In this document: positions 14,934 through 22,787 of the stretch, in pieces
Layout of the letters: each line of letters opens with the position of its first letter
Position numbering within the stretch: position 1 is the first letter of the stretch
Position numbers and translations under genes: made by a program
Source: an uncultured Duncaniella sp.
GTDB taxonomy: Bacteria > Bacteroidota > Bacteroidia > Bacteroidales > Muribaculaceae
Length of the DNA stretch: 24,233 bases
Assembly (NCBI GenBank): GCA_910588795.1
Contig: CAJURI010000039.1
Span: 1 to 24,233 of the forward strand
Reading direction: 5' to 3'
The notes under the pieces: generated by a model
Databases searched by the model: none
Told to the model about the DNA's origin: nothing
Seen by the model: only the letters and a program-made list of their open reading frames with translations

Positions 14934-15773
14934 ATGAGACACCTGCTGATAACCGATCTCGACGGAACCCTGCTCGGTCCCGACAGCCGTGTAAGCGACG
15001 AAAGCGCGCACATAATCTCCGATCTGTCAAGCCATGGGGCAATGATCTCCATAGCCACGGCGAGAACCCCTGCCACAGTCGAGCCGCTGCTGCGTGACAC
15101 TCTCACCACACTTCCGGTCATCGTAATGACCGGCGCATCCATGTGGGACCGGAAAGGCATGCGGTACATCAATCCGCTACTGCTCTCCGGACCTCAGACC
15201 GACGCACTCATATCGGCATTCACTGACCACGGGATAAGCCCCTTTGTCTATACCCTCGGTGACAACGGCGACATGAGGGTATATCACGACAGTGGAATGA
15301 CCCCGGAGGAGAGCCGATTCCACTCCGAGAGAAGTCATCTCACCCTCAAGCGGTTCATCTTTGAACCGCCGGGACAGTACGCCGGCCAGCATCCTGACAC
15401 CATACTCATACTCGGCATAGGTGAAACTCCGCGCATAAGCGCGCTCGCAGCCCGGCTTCGCTCTGACCCGGAACTGTCAGTTTCAGCCTACCCTGACCTT
15501 GTCAACCCCCGCACGTCATACATAGAGGTATTCCGTCAAGGCGTGTCCAAAGCAGCCGCCGTGCTGAGACTCAAAGCCATGCTCGGCGCGGACCGGCTCA
15601 CAGTCTACGGCGACCACATCAATGACCTGCCCATGTTTGCCGTAGCCGACGAAGCCGTGGCTGTTGCCAACGCGCTTCCCGAAGTGCTAGATGCCGCCTC
15701 GCGCACCATCGGGCCCAACACCCTCCCATCCGTGGCAATGGACATGAGGAAGATATTTTACGAAAATCTTTGA
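14934..15773 (+). CDS. Cof-type HAD-IIB phosphatase
   Basis: A 279-aa cytosolic HAD hydrolase that removes phosphate from small phosphorylated metabolites; the substrate cannot be predicted. Motif I is ITDLDGTLL with Asp8 (nucleophile) and Asp10 (acid/base). Motif II lies in MISIATARTPAT. Motif III is the Lys in QGVSKAAAVLRL. Motif IV is YGDHINDLPMF with Asp227 and Asp231 binding Mg. The cap between motifs II and III is of the type IIB alpha/beta kind by length. It follows the helicase by 10 nt and probably shares its mRNA. Its stop codon overlaps the -33 element of the rpsU promoter. Confidence 0.93.
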   Translation: MRHLLITDLDGTLLGPDSRVSDESAHIISDLSSHGAMISIATARTPATVEPLLRDTLTTLPVIVMTGASMWDRKGMRYINPLLLSGPQTDALISAFTDHGISPFVYTLGDNGDMRVYHDSGMTPEESRFHSERSHLTLKRFIFEPPGQYAGQHPDTILILGIGETPRISALAARLRSDPELSVSAYPDLVNPRTSYIEVFRQGVSKAAAVLRLKAMLGADRLTVYGDHINDLPMFAVADEAVAVANALPEVLDAASRTIGPNTLPSVAMDMRKIFYENL

Positions 15774-15799
15774 CATTAAGAATCTTTTTTGTAATTTTG
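15769..15799 (+). promoter_or_regulatory. rpsU promoter (TTTG-19-TAatTTTG)
   Basis: TTTG (15769-15772) and TAATTTTG (15792-15799) match both Bacteroidetes promoter elements exactly with a 19-nt spacer. It is the best promoter in the window. The -33 overlaps the HAD stop codon. Transcription should start near 15805, giving an 85-90-nt leader before the rpsU ATG. The leader begins with a weak CCCG/CGGG hairpin and has no Shine-Dalgarno sequence. Confidence 0.8.
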
Positions 15800-15892
15800 C
15801 CCCGCTAAATCGGGAAGCGGACCGAAACGGCCTGCGACACACCGATGAATAATAACATTCTAAAATATCAACAACCAAAGTATCACTACAAC

Positions 15893-16084
15893 ATGATCAT
15901 CGTACAAGTAAAAGATGGTGAGAGCATCGAGAAAGCTCTGAAGAAGTTCAAGCGCAAATTTGAGAAGACCGGTATCGTACGCGAGCTCCGCTCACGTCAG
16001 GCCTTTGAGAAGCCCTCGGTGACCAACCGCAAGAAGATGATGAAGGCTGTGTACGTGCAGCAGCTTCGCGCCAACGAGGAATAA
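15893..16084 (+). CDS. rpsU: small ribosomal subunit protein bS21
   Basis: 63 aa, starting MIIVQVKDGESIEKALKKFKRKFEKTGIV, the conserved S21 start. An upstream in-frame ATG at 15845 would add 16 residues unlike S21 and is rejected. The protein is very basic (RELRSRQAFEKPSVTNRKKMMKAVYVQQLRANEE-like helices) and binds near the 3' end of 16S rRNA. In Flavobacterium ribosomes bS21 helps to hide the anti-Shine-Dalgarno tail. The same may apply here, consistent with the absence of SD sequences before the genes. It has its own strong promoter and stands alone. No tRNA or recombinase gene follows. Confidence 0.96.
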   Translation: MIIVQVKDGESIEKALKKFKRKFEKTGIVRELRSRQAFEKPSVTNRKKMMKAVYVQQLRANEE

Positions 16085-16150
16085 TCTCCCCTGCTGACGA
16101 AGGTGTCATCTCACGCCTCAGAGTCCCCTAACCCATATCGCTGACTAACC

Positions 16151-16160
16151 GAAAGGAGGT
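16151..16160 (+). other. perfect anti-SD complement in the rpsU 3' region
   Basis: GAAAGGAGGT complements the conserved 16S rRNA 3' tail over 10 nt. It lies in the 202-nt spacer 16085-16286, 66 nt after the rpsU stop. No ATG, GTG or TTG follows at a usable distance; an ATA at 16164 would give 12 codons only. CCGAGT occurs twice just downstream (16167-16172, 16179-16184). The rest of the spacer has two small hairpins (16214-16227 and 16231-16252) but no gene or convincing terminator. Confidence 0.5.
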
Positions 16161-16286
16161 AGCATACCGAGTAAGGAACCGAGTTCACCAGAAATTATTT
16201 GAATCATCCATAACACCGATGACGGTGAGGATTTCCCATCAGGATCTGAAATTCTCATCGTTATTGTTGTATCCATAGGAAACGAC

Positions 16287-18347
16287 ATGAAACATATATC
16301 CGCACCAATCATTTTATCACTATGGCTCACAATGTGCCAGCTATGGTGCGGATGTTCACGCGACACAGGCAGCAAGGACAACAGCAATGCCCTGTACCGT
16401 GCAGGAGACATAGAAGTCTTTGCCGACAGCATAATAATCGGTGACATCACCTACACGGCATTAGGTCCGGCGGAGATAACACACTGCTGGAAAGCTCCGT
16501 CAGGCGGCAGTACAGATCTCGACATCACCTTTGCCTCTTCTTCTCATATGGCCGACGCTCTTTTCAGCAAGGCTCTGAGCAGATATTACCACTTTCCTCT
16601 ATCGACAGCCGACATATACATCCATGGCGCGTTACTTGACCCGCAACGGGCCATGGAGTCACTGCGAAGCATGGTGGCCGACGACGGCACAATCCACCGC
16701 CACGGATTCCCGATAACAGCCGACAAGGAGGCATGGGCCGCCGCTGCCTGGGAAGTGTACTGCGCCACCGGCTCCACACCATGGCTCAAAGAGGCCTACC
16801 GGGTAATAAACAGGACCATACAGAGGGACACGCCGGTACTCGATGCCGGCAGGAACGGACTCATACACGGGACACCTTCCTACATGGATCCGCCAAAGGA
16901 TTATTTCCCGTCATGGATGTCACCGGTCGACAGATTCCAGACCATATGCCTCGGCACAAACCTCTGGCACTATGCAACCCTGTCCACAGCTTGTAAAATG
17001 GCGGAAAAGCAGAATCTATATTCCGAAAAAGAATGGGAATCGTCGGCCGAAAAGGTAAGAAACGCCATAAACGACAACTTCTGGATACCGTCAGCCTCAA
17101 TGTTCGGACAGTACATGTACGGCGACATGTATCCCATACTTTCCATGTCGGCCGATAACCGGGCCAACCCTCTGAGCGTCATACTCGGTGTCGCAAGCCC
17201 GGAGATGGGGCGCAGACTGATGAAGTCACGGCCCACTCTCCCTGACGGAATGCCGGCAGTATATCCTGCAATTAACGATGCCTCCGCAAAGCCCGCGCCT
17301 GACCTGCAGGCCATGCAAGGCATTGCCGCGGCATACACCAAGAATGAAAACGCCATGCTCGAAGCCATGGGCCCGCTTTGGTGCATGACCATTGACAGAG
17401 ATGACTGCTGCGCCTGGCCGGGTCTTCTTCTGAGAGGGCTGTTCGGCCTGCGCCTGCACCCCGACGGATTGTCGGTCACACCGTTCATACCCGACAGAAT
17501 GCCCGGGGACAAACGTCTGTCCAACCTCCGGTTCAGGGATGCGGTCCTTGACATATGCATCCACGGCTCAGGCGACAAGATCGTTTCATTCACCGTCGAT
17601 TCCATACGGCAGGAACGAGCCTTCATCGACGCGGACATATCAGCCGGCCACCACAGCATAGACATTGTGATGTCAGGCAACAGTATCTCTGACCGTCCTG
17701 ACAACACAGTCATAACGAAGGCAGCACTCACCCCTCCGGAGCCGAAGATGTTCTGGGAAAACGAGCGCGAAGGCAAGATACTCAACTACGACCGTGACGC
17801 CATATATGACGTGTACCAGAACGGAATAATGACAGAATGCCTCACCGGTCCGGAATACACCGTCACCGACACAGGGACCACTGTCATAAATATAGTCCCT
17901 ACGGTCGACGGTTCAGGCGGCTTCAGCCCGCGCCCGCACATATCCGCCACACCGGCCGCCCGCATACACATTCCCGCCACAGCCATCACTCCGCGTCGGG
18001 CTCCGCGCCACCTGATACGCAACAAGGAGACAGCCACCCGCTACATCGAGCTGGCCGCCCGCCACAACACCCGCATCACATTCTACGTCCAGGCTCCATC
18101 CGAAGGGGAATACTTCATCAGCATAGGCTACTCCAACGGCACCACCGAGACCGCGATCCGCACACTCGAAGTGAACGGGCAGTATGCCGGTACAATGATA
18201 TTCCCTCCCGAGACCCACAATGACTGGATCTCCGTCAGACAGTCATCCACGGCGACGGCATGGCTACGCGCCGGTACCAACAAGCTCTCCCTCACCTACG
18301 CCGGCACCACCATATTGCTCAATGAAATCAATCTTCTGAAAAAATGA
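16287..18347 (+). CDS. lipoprotein with six-hairpin glycosidase-like domain
   Basis: A 686-aa exported protein. The N-terminus (ISAPIILSLWLTMCQLWCGC) ends in a probable lipobox with Cys23 as lipid site, so it should be on the envelope. Residues about 80-420 carry the helical repeats and Trp/Tyr/Asp-rich loops of an (alpha/alpha)6 barrel: KDYFPSWMSPVDRF, TICLGTNLWHYATLSTACKMAE, QYMYGDMYPILSM, AMGPLWCMTIDRDDCCAWPGLL. They are followed by a small beta domain (LHPDGLSVTPFIPD). About 530-686 look like a C-terminal carbohydrate-binding beta sandwich (ITFYVQAPSEGEYFISIGYSNGT). It resembles debranching- or rhamnosidase-like enzymes, but I cannot assign a GH family or name catalytic acids. It overlaps the phosphodiesterase gene by 4 nt. 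Confidence 0.75.
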   Translation: MKHISAPIILSLWLTMCQLWCGCSRDTGSKDNSNALYRAGDIEVFADSIIIGDITYTALGPAEITHCWKAPSGGSTDLDITFASSSHMADALFSKALSRYYHFPLSTADIYIHGALLDPQRAMESLRSMVADDGTIHRHGFPITADKEAWAAAAWEVYCATGSTPWLKEAYRVINRTIQRDTPVLDAGRNGLIHGTPSYMDPPKDYFPSWMSPVDRFQTICLGTNLWHYATLSTACKMAEKQNLYSEKEWESSAEKVRNAINDNFWIPSASMFGQYMYGDMYPILSMSADNRANPLSVILGVASPEMGRRLMKSRPTLPDGMPAVYPAINDASAKPAPDLQAMQGIAAAYTKNENAMLEAMGPLWCMTIDRDDCCAWPGLLLRGLFGLRLHPDGLSVTPFIPDRMPGDKRLSNLRFRDAVLDICIHGSGDKIVSFTVDSIRQERAFIDADISAGHHSIDIVMSGNSISDRPDNTVITKAALTPPEPKMFWENEREGKILNYDRDAIYDVYQNGIMTECLTGPEYTVTDTGTTVINIVPTVDGSGGFSPRPHISATPAARIHIPATAITPRRAPRHLIRNKETATRYIELAARHNTRITFYVQAPSEGEYFISIGYSNGTTETAIRTLEVNGQYAGTMIFPPETHNDWISVRQSSTATAWLRAGTNKLSLTYAGTTILLNEINLLKK

Positions 18348-18847
18348 AGCTCATAGGCATACTCTCCGACACCCATTCATGCTGGGACGACCGCTACGCC
18401 ACACACTTCGCCGGATGCGACGAGATATGGCATGCAGGGGACATCGGCGACATATCCATAATAGAACGGCTTGAGGGTGTAGCCCCTGTGGTAAGAGCCG
18501 TGAGAGGCAACATCGACCACGGAACAGTCAGCAGAAGATGCCCCGAGGCATTATGCTTCGAGACCGAGGGGGTGAGGGTCTGGCTTACACATATAGCCGG
18601 ATATCCCGGCAGATACGCCCCCGGAGTAGCGAAAAATCTGAGTGAGAACCACATCAACCTGATGGTGTGCGGCCACAGTCACATACTCAAAGTGATGCCC
18701 GACTCCCGCCTGGGACTGCTGCACATAAACCCCGGAGCCGCAGGATATCACGGATGGCAACAGGTGCGCACACTCATACGCCTCACCCTCGACTCGGGCA
18801 CCATATCGGGACTTGAGGTAATAGAGCTCGGCAAACGCTCGGAATAG
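18344..18847 (+). CDS. YfcE/MJ0936-family metallophosphodiesterase
   Basis: A 167-aa cytosolic calcineurin-like enzyme. All metal motifs are present: SDTHS (Asp9, His11), HAGDIGD, RGNIDH, LTHIAGYP and CGHSH (residues near 109-113), then NPGAAG. Such proteins hydrolyse phosphodiesters with two bound metal ions; the natural substrate is unclear. ATGA overlap with the glycosidase-like gene suggests coupled translation, though no metabolic link is obvious. The next gene starts 104 nt later behind its own promoter. Confidence 0.93.
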   Translation: MKLIGILSDTHSCWDDRYATHFAGCDEIWHAGDIGDISIIERLEGVAPVVRAVRGNIDHGTVSRRCPEALCFETEGVRVWLTHIAGYPGRYAPGVAKNLSENHINLMVCGHSHILKVMPDSRLGLLHINPGAAGYHGWQQVRTLIRLTLDSGTISGLEVIELGKRSE

Positions 18848-18866
18848 GCGGTAATTCCTACAAAAA

Positions 18867-18895
18867 TTGTTACCTTTGCATCCGGTTACCGACAA
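18867..18895 (+). promoter_or_regulatory. bioA promoter -7 with possible regulator half-sites
   Basis: TACCTTTG (18871-18878) is an exact -7; no clear TTTG is found 19-22 nt upstream. Overlapping it are TTGTTACC (18867-18874) and GGTTACCGACAA (18884-18895). They resemble the halves of a BirA-type biotin operator (TTGT..ACC and GGTT..ACAA). The 9-nt spacing is shorter than the classical 14-15 nt and the right half has extra bases. The promoter is fairly good; the operator is only a suggestion. A simpler reading is a direct repeat of GTTACC. Confidence 0.45.
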
Positions 18896-18920
18896 CCGAC
18901 CTACAACCATATAACCAATC

Positions 18921-18940
18921 GGATTCCACAGCCGGAATCC
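18921..18940 (+). repeat. perfect 7-bp hairpin in the bioA leader
   Basis: GGATTCC (18921-18927) and GGAATCC (18934-18940) are perfect inverted arms around ACAGCC, 11 nt before the bioA ATG. In the mRNA this makes a stable stem next to the ribosome landing site. No T-run follows, so it is not a terminator. It could lower translation or bind a regulator. Confidence 0.5.
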
Positions 18941-18951
18941 TCCATAAGGCA

Positions 18952-20226
18952 ATGGAAACAATTCATGACACATTCGACAGGGAACACCTGTGGCACCCAT
19001 ACACATCCACTATCGATCCGCTCCCTACCTACAGGGTCGACAGCGCGCAAGGAGTGAGGATACGCCTCGCCGACGGGCGGGAACTCATCGACGGTATGTC
19101 ATCCTGGTGGTGCATGATACATGGCTACAACAATCCGCGCATCAACCGTGCCGCCATATCGCAGATCGGCAAGATGAGCCATGTGATGTTCGGAGGTCTG
19201 ACACACACTCCGGCCATAGAGCTCGGCAAGATGCTCCTCAAGGTGGCACCCCCGTCCATGCACAACATATTTTATGCCGACTCCGGTTCAGTGGCGGTGG
19301 AAGTGGCCATGAAGATGGCTGTGCAGGCATCCATATCACGCTACGGCGATCACGGCAGGACCAACTTCGTGACGATACGCAGCGGCTATCACGGCGACAC
19401 ATGGAACGCCATGAGTGTATGTGACCCCGTGACAGGGATGCACGGAGCATTCGGGTCCGCGCTTCCGATACGCTTCTTCGCGCCCGCCCCACGCATAAAG
19501 CCGTGGGAGGAATGGGACCGCTCCGACTTTGAGCCTCTCGAGCAGATTGTCAGACAGCACCACAAAGAACTTGCCGCACTTATCCTCGAGCCCATGGTAC
19601 AGGGCGCAGGAGGAATGCGCTTCTACCATCCCGAATACCTGCGTGAAGCGCGCAGACTGTGCGACCGCTACGGAATATACCTGATATTTGACGAGATAGC
19701 CACCGGATTCTGGCGCACAGGCCGGTTCTTCGCATGCGAGCATGCAGGGGTCGAGCCTGACATAATGTGCATCGGCAAGGGACTCACGGCAGGATATCTC
19801 ACCATGAGCGCGGTGCTCACCACCGCCGAAGTCGCCGACACCATATCGCGCGGCGAAGCCGGCGTGATGATGCATGGACCTACCTTCATGGCCAATCCCC
19901 TGGCATGCGCCATAGCGGTGGAATCACTCCGGATGCTCAACGAGCAGGACATGGCCTCACGGATAGCTCACATCGAGAGCGAGATCCGACGCCTCATAGC
20001 CCCGGCGTCAGCCGTCCCGGGAGTGAAGGAGACAAGAGTATTCGGAGCCATCGGCGTGATTGAGATGGAAGAGCCGGTCAATCTGGCCGAATTCCAGCGC
20101 AGATGCACCGACAGAGGCATCTGGGTACGCCCCTTCGGGCGCAACGTATATGTGATGCCACCCTACGTGATAAGCGACGAGGATCTCGAGACCCTTGTCA
20201 CACAGACCATAGAATGCATACGATGA
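18952..20226 (+). CDS. bioA: adenosylmethionine-8-amino-7-oxononanoate aminotransferase
   Basis: A PLP class III aminotransferase that converts KAPA to DAPA with S-adenosylmethionine as amino donor, the second ring-assembly step of biotin synthesis. The 424-aa length is typical. DREHLWHPYTS is the conserved start region. MSSWWCMIHGYN binds substrate. YADSGSVAVEVAMKMA and RSGYHGDTWNAMSV lie around the cofactor. Asp247 in LIFDEIATGFWRTG pairs with the PLP ring nitrogen. Lys276 in IGKGLTAGYLTMSAVL is the Schiff-base lysine. It is the first gene of the biotin unit and overlaps bioF by 4 nt. The start at 18952 is the first ATG after the promoter. Confidence 0.97.
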   Translation: METIHDTFDREHLWHPYTSTIDPLPTYRVDSAQGVRIRLADGRELIDGMSSWWCMIHGYNNPRINRAAISQIGKMSHVMFGGLTHTPAIELGKMLLKVAPPSMHNIFYADSGSVAVEVAMKMAVQASISRYGDHGRTNFVTIRSGYHGDTWNAMSVCDPVTGMHGAFGSALPIRFFAPAPRIKPWEEWDRSDFEPLEQIVRQHHKELAALILEPMVQGAGGMRFYHPEYLREARRLCDRYGIYLIFDEIATGFWRTGRFFACEHAGVEPDIMCIGKGLTAGYLTMSAVLTTAEVADTISRGEAGVMMHGPTFMANPLACAIAVESLRMLNEQDMASRIAHIESEIRRLIAPASAVPGVKETRVFGAIGVIEMEEPVNLAEFQRRCTDRGIWVRPFGRNVYVMPPYVISDEDLETLVTQTIECIR

Positions 20227-21368
20227 CGAGCTTCAGGGACATAACCGACCGGCTGGCAGCCGAAGGCAATCTGCGCCGCATACCTTCGGGAGCTATCTCG
20301 GGATCGATCGTGGATCTTTCATCCAACGACTATCTCGGGCTCGCCATGCGCCCCGGGCTGCAGGAGGAATTCTTCAGCCGCCCCGGTGCCACGGCCATAC
20401 CCATGACCTCATCGGCGTCAAGACTTCTTGCCTCACATCAGGATGAATACCACAGCCTCGAAGCACTGCTGTCAGAGCTGTACGGACGTGCCGCGCTGCT
20501 CTTCAACAGCGGCTACCACGCCAACACCGGCATGGTGTCGGCAATCGCACAGGCCGGCAAGACACTGATTGTGGCCGACAAACTCGCTCATGCAAGCATA
20601 ATCGACGGCATGACCCTCTCAAAGGCTCCGTTCACACGTTTCCGCCACAACGACCTCAACCACCTCAGGCATATCCTTGACAAGGAGGCCGCCGGATACG
20701 AGCATGCGCTCGTCATAGTGGAAAGCGTCTACTCAATGGACGGCGACAGAGCCGACCTGCAGGGCCTCGCCGGCATAAAGCGTGACTACCCCGGCGTGCT
20801 GCTCTACGTGGACGAGGCCCACGCTTTCGGCGTAGAAGGCAAGCGCGGGCTCGGCCTCAGCCGCAGTTCGGAGCATTACAGCGACATTGATATCGTAGTA
20901 GGCACGTTCGGCAAAGCCTGCGCCTCCATGGGAGCGTTCTGCGCTGTTGCCCCTGACCTGCGCGACTATCTCGTGAACAGGTCTCGCAGCCTCATATTCT
21001 CCACCGCAATGCCTCCTGTCACAGCGGCATGGACTCAATTCATGATCGAGAAAATCGTGAATATGGACTCTGAAAGAGCCCATCTCAAAACTCTCGGAGA
21101 ACAGATGCAGAAGATCCTCTCACCGCTCTCACCAGGATTTCCAGTCACTGTAAGCCATATACTGCCATTCGTTGTCGGCGATCCCAGACGCGCAGTGACT
21201 CTTTCAGCCGGACTGCTTGACCACGGATTCAAGGTACTGCCCATACGGGTACCCACAGTACCTCCCGGCACAGACCGACTGAGAATAAGCCTGAACGCCG
21301 CACTTGACAAAGCCGACATTAACAGATTCGGCGAGGCCCTGAAAAGCATATGTGCCGGTGAAAAATAA
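20223..21368 (+). CDS. bioF: 8-amino-7-oxononanoate synthase
   Basis: A PLP alpha-oxoamine synthase that joins pimeloyl-ACP (or CoA) and L-alanine to give KAPA with loss of CO2. 381 aa from the ATG at 20223, which overlaps the bioA stop (ATGA) and starts TSFRDITDRLAAEG. The frame remains open upstream, but inside bioA. Family signatures are LSSNDYLGLA, the SSASRLLASHQDEYHSLE substrate loop, LFNSGYHANTGM, VESVYSMDGDRADL, YVDEAHAFGVEGKRGLG and GTFGKACASMGAF with Lys231 as PLP lysine. It is followed by the bioGC gene after 9 nt. Confidence 0.96.
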   Translation: MTSFRDITDRLAAEGNLRRIPSGAISGSIVDLSSNDYLGLAMRPGLQEEFFSRPGATAIPMTSSASRLLASHQDEYHSLEALLSELYGRAALLFNSGYHANTGMVSAIAQAGKTLIVADKLAHASIIDGMTLSKAPFTRFRHNDLNHLRHILDKEAAGYEHALVIVESVYSMDGDRADLQGLAGIKRDYPGVLLYVDEAHAFGVEGKRGLGLSRSSEHYSDIDIVVGTFGKACASMGAFCAVAPDLRDYLVNRSRSLIFSTAMPPVTAAWTQFMIEKIVNMDSERAHLKTLGEQMQKILSPLSPGFPVTVSHILPFVVGDPRRAVTLSAGLLDHGFKVLPIRVPTVPPGTDRLRISLNAALDKADINRFGEALKSICAGEK

Positions 21369-21377
21369 AATTGTAAA

Positions 21378-22787
21378 ATGAATTTCAAGATCCTACATAA
21401 CACTGACCGGCAGCCGCATGAAAGACTCGTCCTACTATTTGCCGGATGGGGCATGTCGGAACGCCCGTTTCAGGATCTCACGATGCCAGGCTATGACGTG
21501 GCCGTGGTGTGGGACTACCGCGACATGTCGGCACCGTGGACCGGAGAGATAACAGGATACAGGGAGATAGCACTGGTGGCATGGTCGTTCGGCGTGCATG
21601 CGGCCGCACGTTTCATGGCATCACGGCCAGACCTTCCGGTCACCGCCCGCATTGCGGTCAACGGCACCCGCTTCACCTCCGATGACACCCGCGGGATACC
21701 GCAAAGCATATTTCAAGGCACACTATCGTCTCTCAACGAAAGGAACCTTACAAAATTCCACATGCGCATGTGCGGTGGCGGAGCCGCCTACCGGGCATTT
21801 GCCAACGTGGCCCCCCAACGGGATGTCAGAGAACTGCGTGAAGAGCTGCAGGCGTTTGACACCGCACCGGCCCCGGAGCTGCTATGGGACAAAGCGTTCA
21901 TCTCACGCGGCGACCTCATAATCCCACCGTCCAACCAGCACGCCGCATGGAGTGGCGAAGCTGTCGAGACCATCGATATCGACGGAGCCCACATGCCCGA
22001 CTTCAACATCCTGCTCAGACGCTGCCTCACCGACAAGACCTATGTGGCCAAGCGTTTCCATAAAGCGGAGAACACTTACGACACAAATGCCGCCCCGCAG
22101 CTGTCGCATGTGACCAGGCTCATCGACATAGCCTCACGTATCATAGACCGCGACATCCGCTGCATGCTTGAGATAGGATGCGGCACCGGACGGTCGGCCT
22201 CGCTCGCCATAGACAGATTCTCTCCCGCCCAGGCCATGCTGTGGGACCTGAACATATCCGACAATATCGAGAAGCTGGCATCCGCTCATCAGGGCAACAT
22301 ATCCATATCATGGAAAAGCTGTGACGCCGAGACCGAGATACGCAATGTCGCCGACAGCTCCGTCGACCTTCTGCTGTCGGCCTCCACAGTACAATGGTTC
22401 AATTCCCTGCCCGAATTCCTGCGTCAGACAGCACGCGTGCTCGCCCCGGGCGGCTATGCCGTGATATCCACCTACGGAGACCGGACCATGCACGAGATCC
22501 ACAGTTCGGCAGGTTCGGAATGCAGATTTCCGACAATCGGCACAGTCAGGAAAGCGATACCCCAAAGCCTTGAGACCGAGCATCTATCAGAAGAGCTCGT
22601 CACAGTCAGCTATCCATCACCCATCGATGTGCTTAGACACGTAAGCCTCACAGGAGTCAACGGAATAGAGACAGAAGGGAGCAAGACAGCCAAAGCATGC
22701 CGCATGCTGCGCGGATATCCCACAGCGGCCGACGGCTCCGCCCCGCTAACATACCACCCGATATATATGATACTGAAAAAATCATGA
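21378..22787 (+). CDS. bioGC: BioG-BioC fusion for pimeloyl-ACP synthesis
   Basis: A 469-aa protein with two enzymes in one chain. Residues about 1-215 are a BioG (DUF452) alpha/beta hydrolase that removes the methyl group from pimeloyl-ACP methyl ester. AWSFG contains nucleophile Ser70; Asp179 and His205 (GAHMPDF) are the likely other triad members. Residues about 222-469 are BioC, the malonyl-ACP O-methyltransferase. It begins with the family signature RFHKAENTYDTNAAPQ (226-241), then the SAM motif LEIGCGTGRSA (264-274) and a late LAPGGYAVISTYG strand. The fusion couples the methyl ester tag to its removal, the opening and closing steps of the pimelate branch. It overlaps bioD by 4 nt. Confidence 0.94.
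   Translation: MNFKILHNTDRQPHERLVLLFAGWGMSERPFQDLTMPGYDVAVVWDYRDMSAPWTGEITGYREIALVAWSFGVHAAARFMASRPDLPVTARIAVNGTRFTSDDTRGIPQSIFQGTLSSLNERNLTKFHMRMCGGGAAYRAFANVAPQRDVRELREELQAFDTAPAPELLWDKAFISRGDLIIPPSNQHAAWSGEAVETIDIDGAHMPDFNILLRRCLTDKTYVAKRFHKAENTYDTNAAPQLSHVTRLIDIASRIIDRDIRCMLEIGCGTGRSASLAIDRFSPAQAMLWDLNISDNIEKLASAHQGNISISWKSCDAETEIRNVADSSVDLLLSASTVQWFNSLPEFLRQTARVLAPGGYAVISTYGDRTMHEIHSSAGSECRFPTIGTVRKAIPQSLETEHLSEELVTVSYPSPIDVLRHVSLTGVNGIETEGSKTAKACRMLRGYPTAADGSAPLTYHPIYMILKKS

Noticed and set aside
15845..15892. N-terminal extension of rpsU from the upstream ATG
   Set aside because: The 16 extra residues (Asn/Gln/Tyr-rich) are unlike any S21 start, whereas the ATG at 15893 gives the conserved MIIVQVKDGE.
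16145..16450. Minus-strand frame of 101 codons covering the spacer after rpsU and the start of the glycosidase-like gene
   Set aside because: It overlaps the signal peptide coding region of the glycosidase-like gene, has no promoter and resembles no protein.
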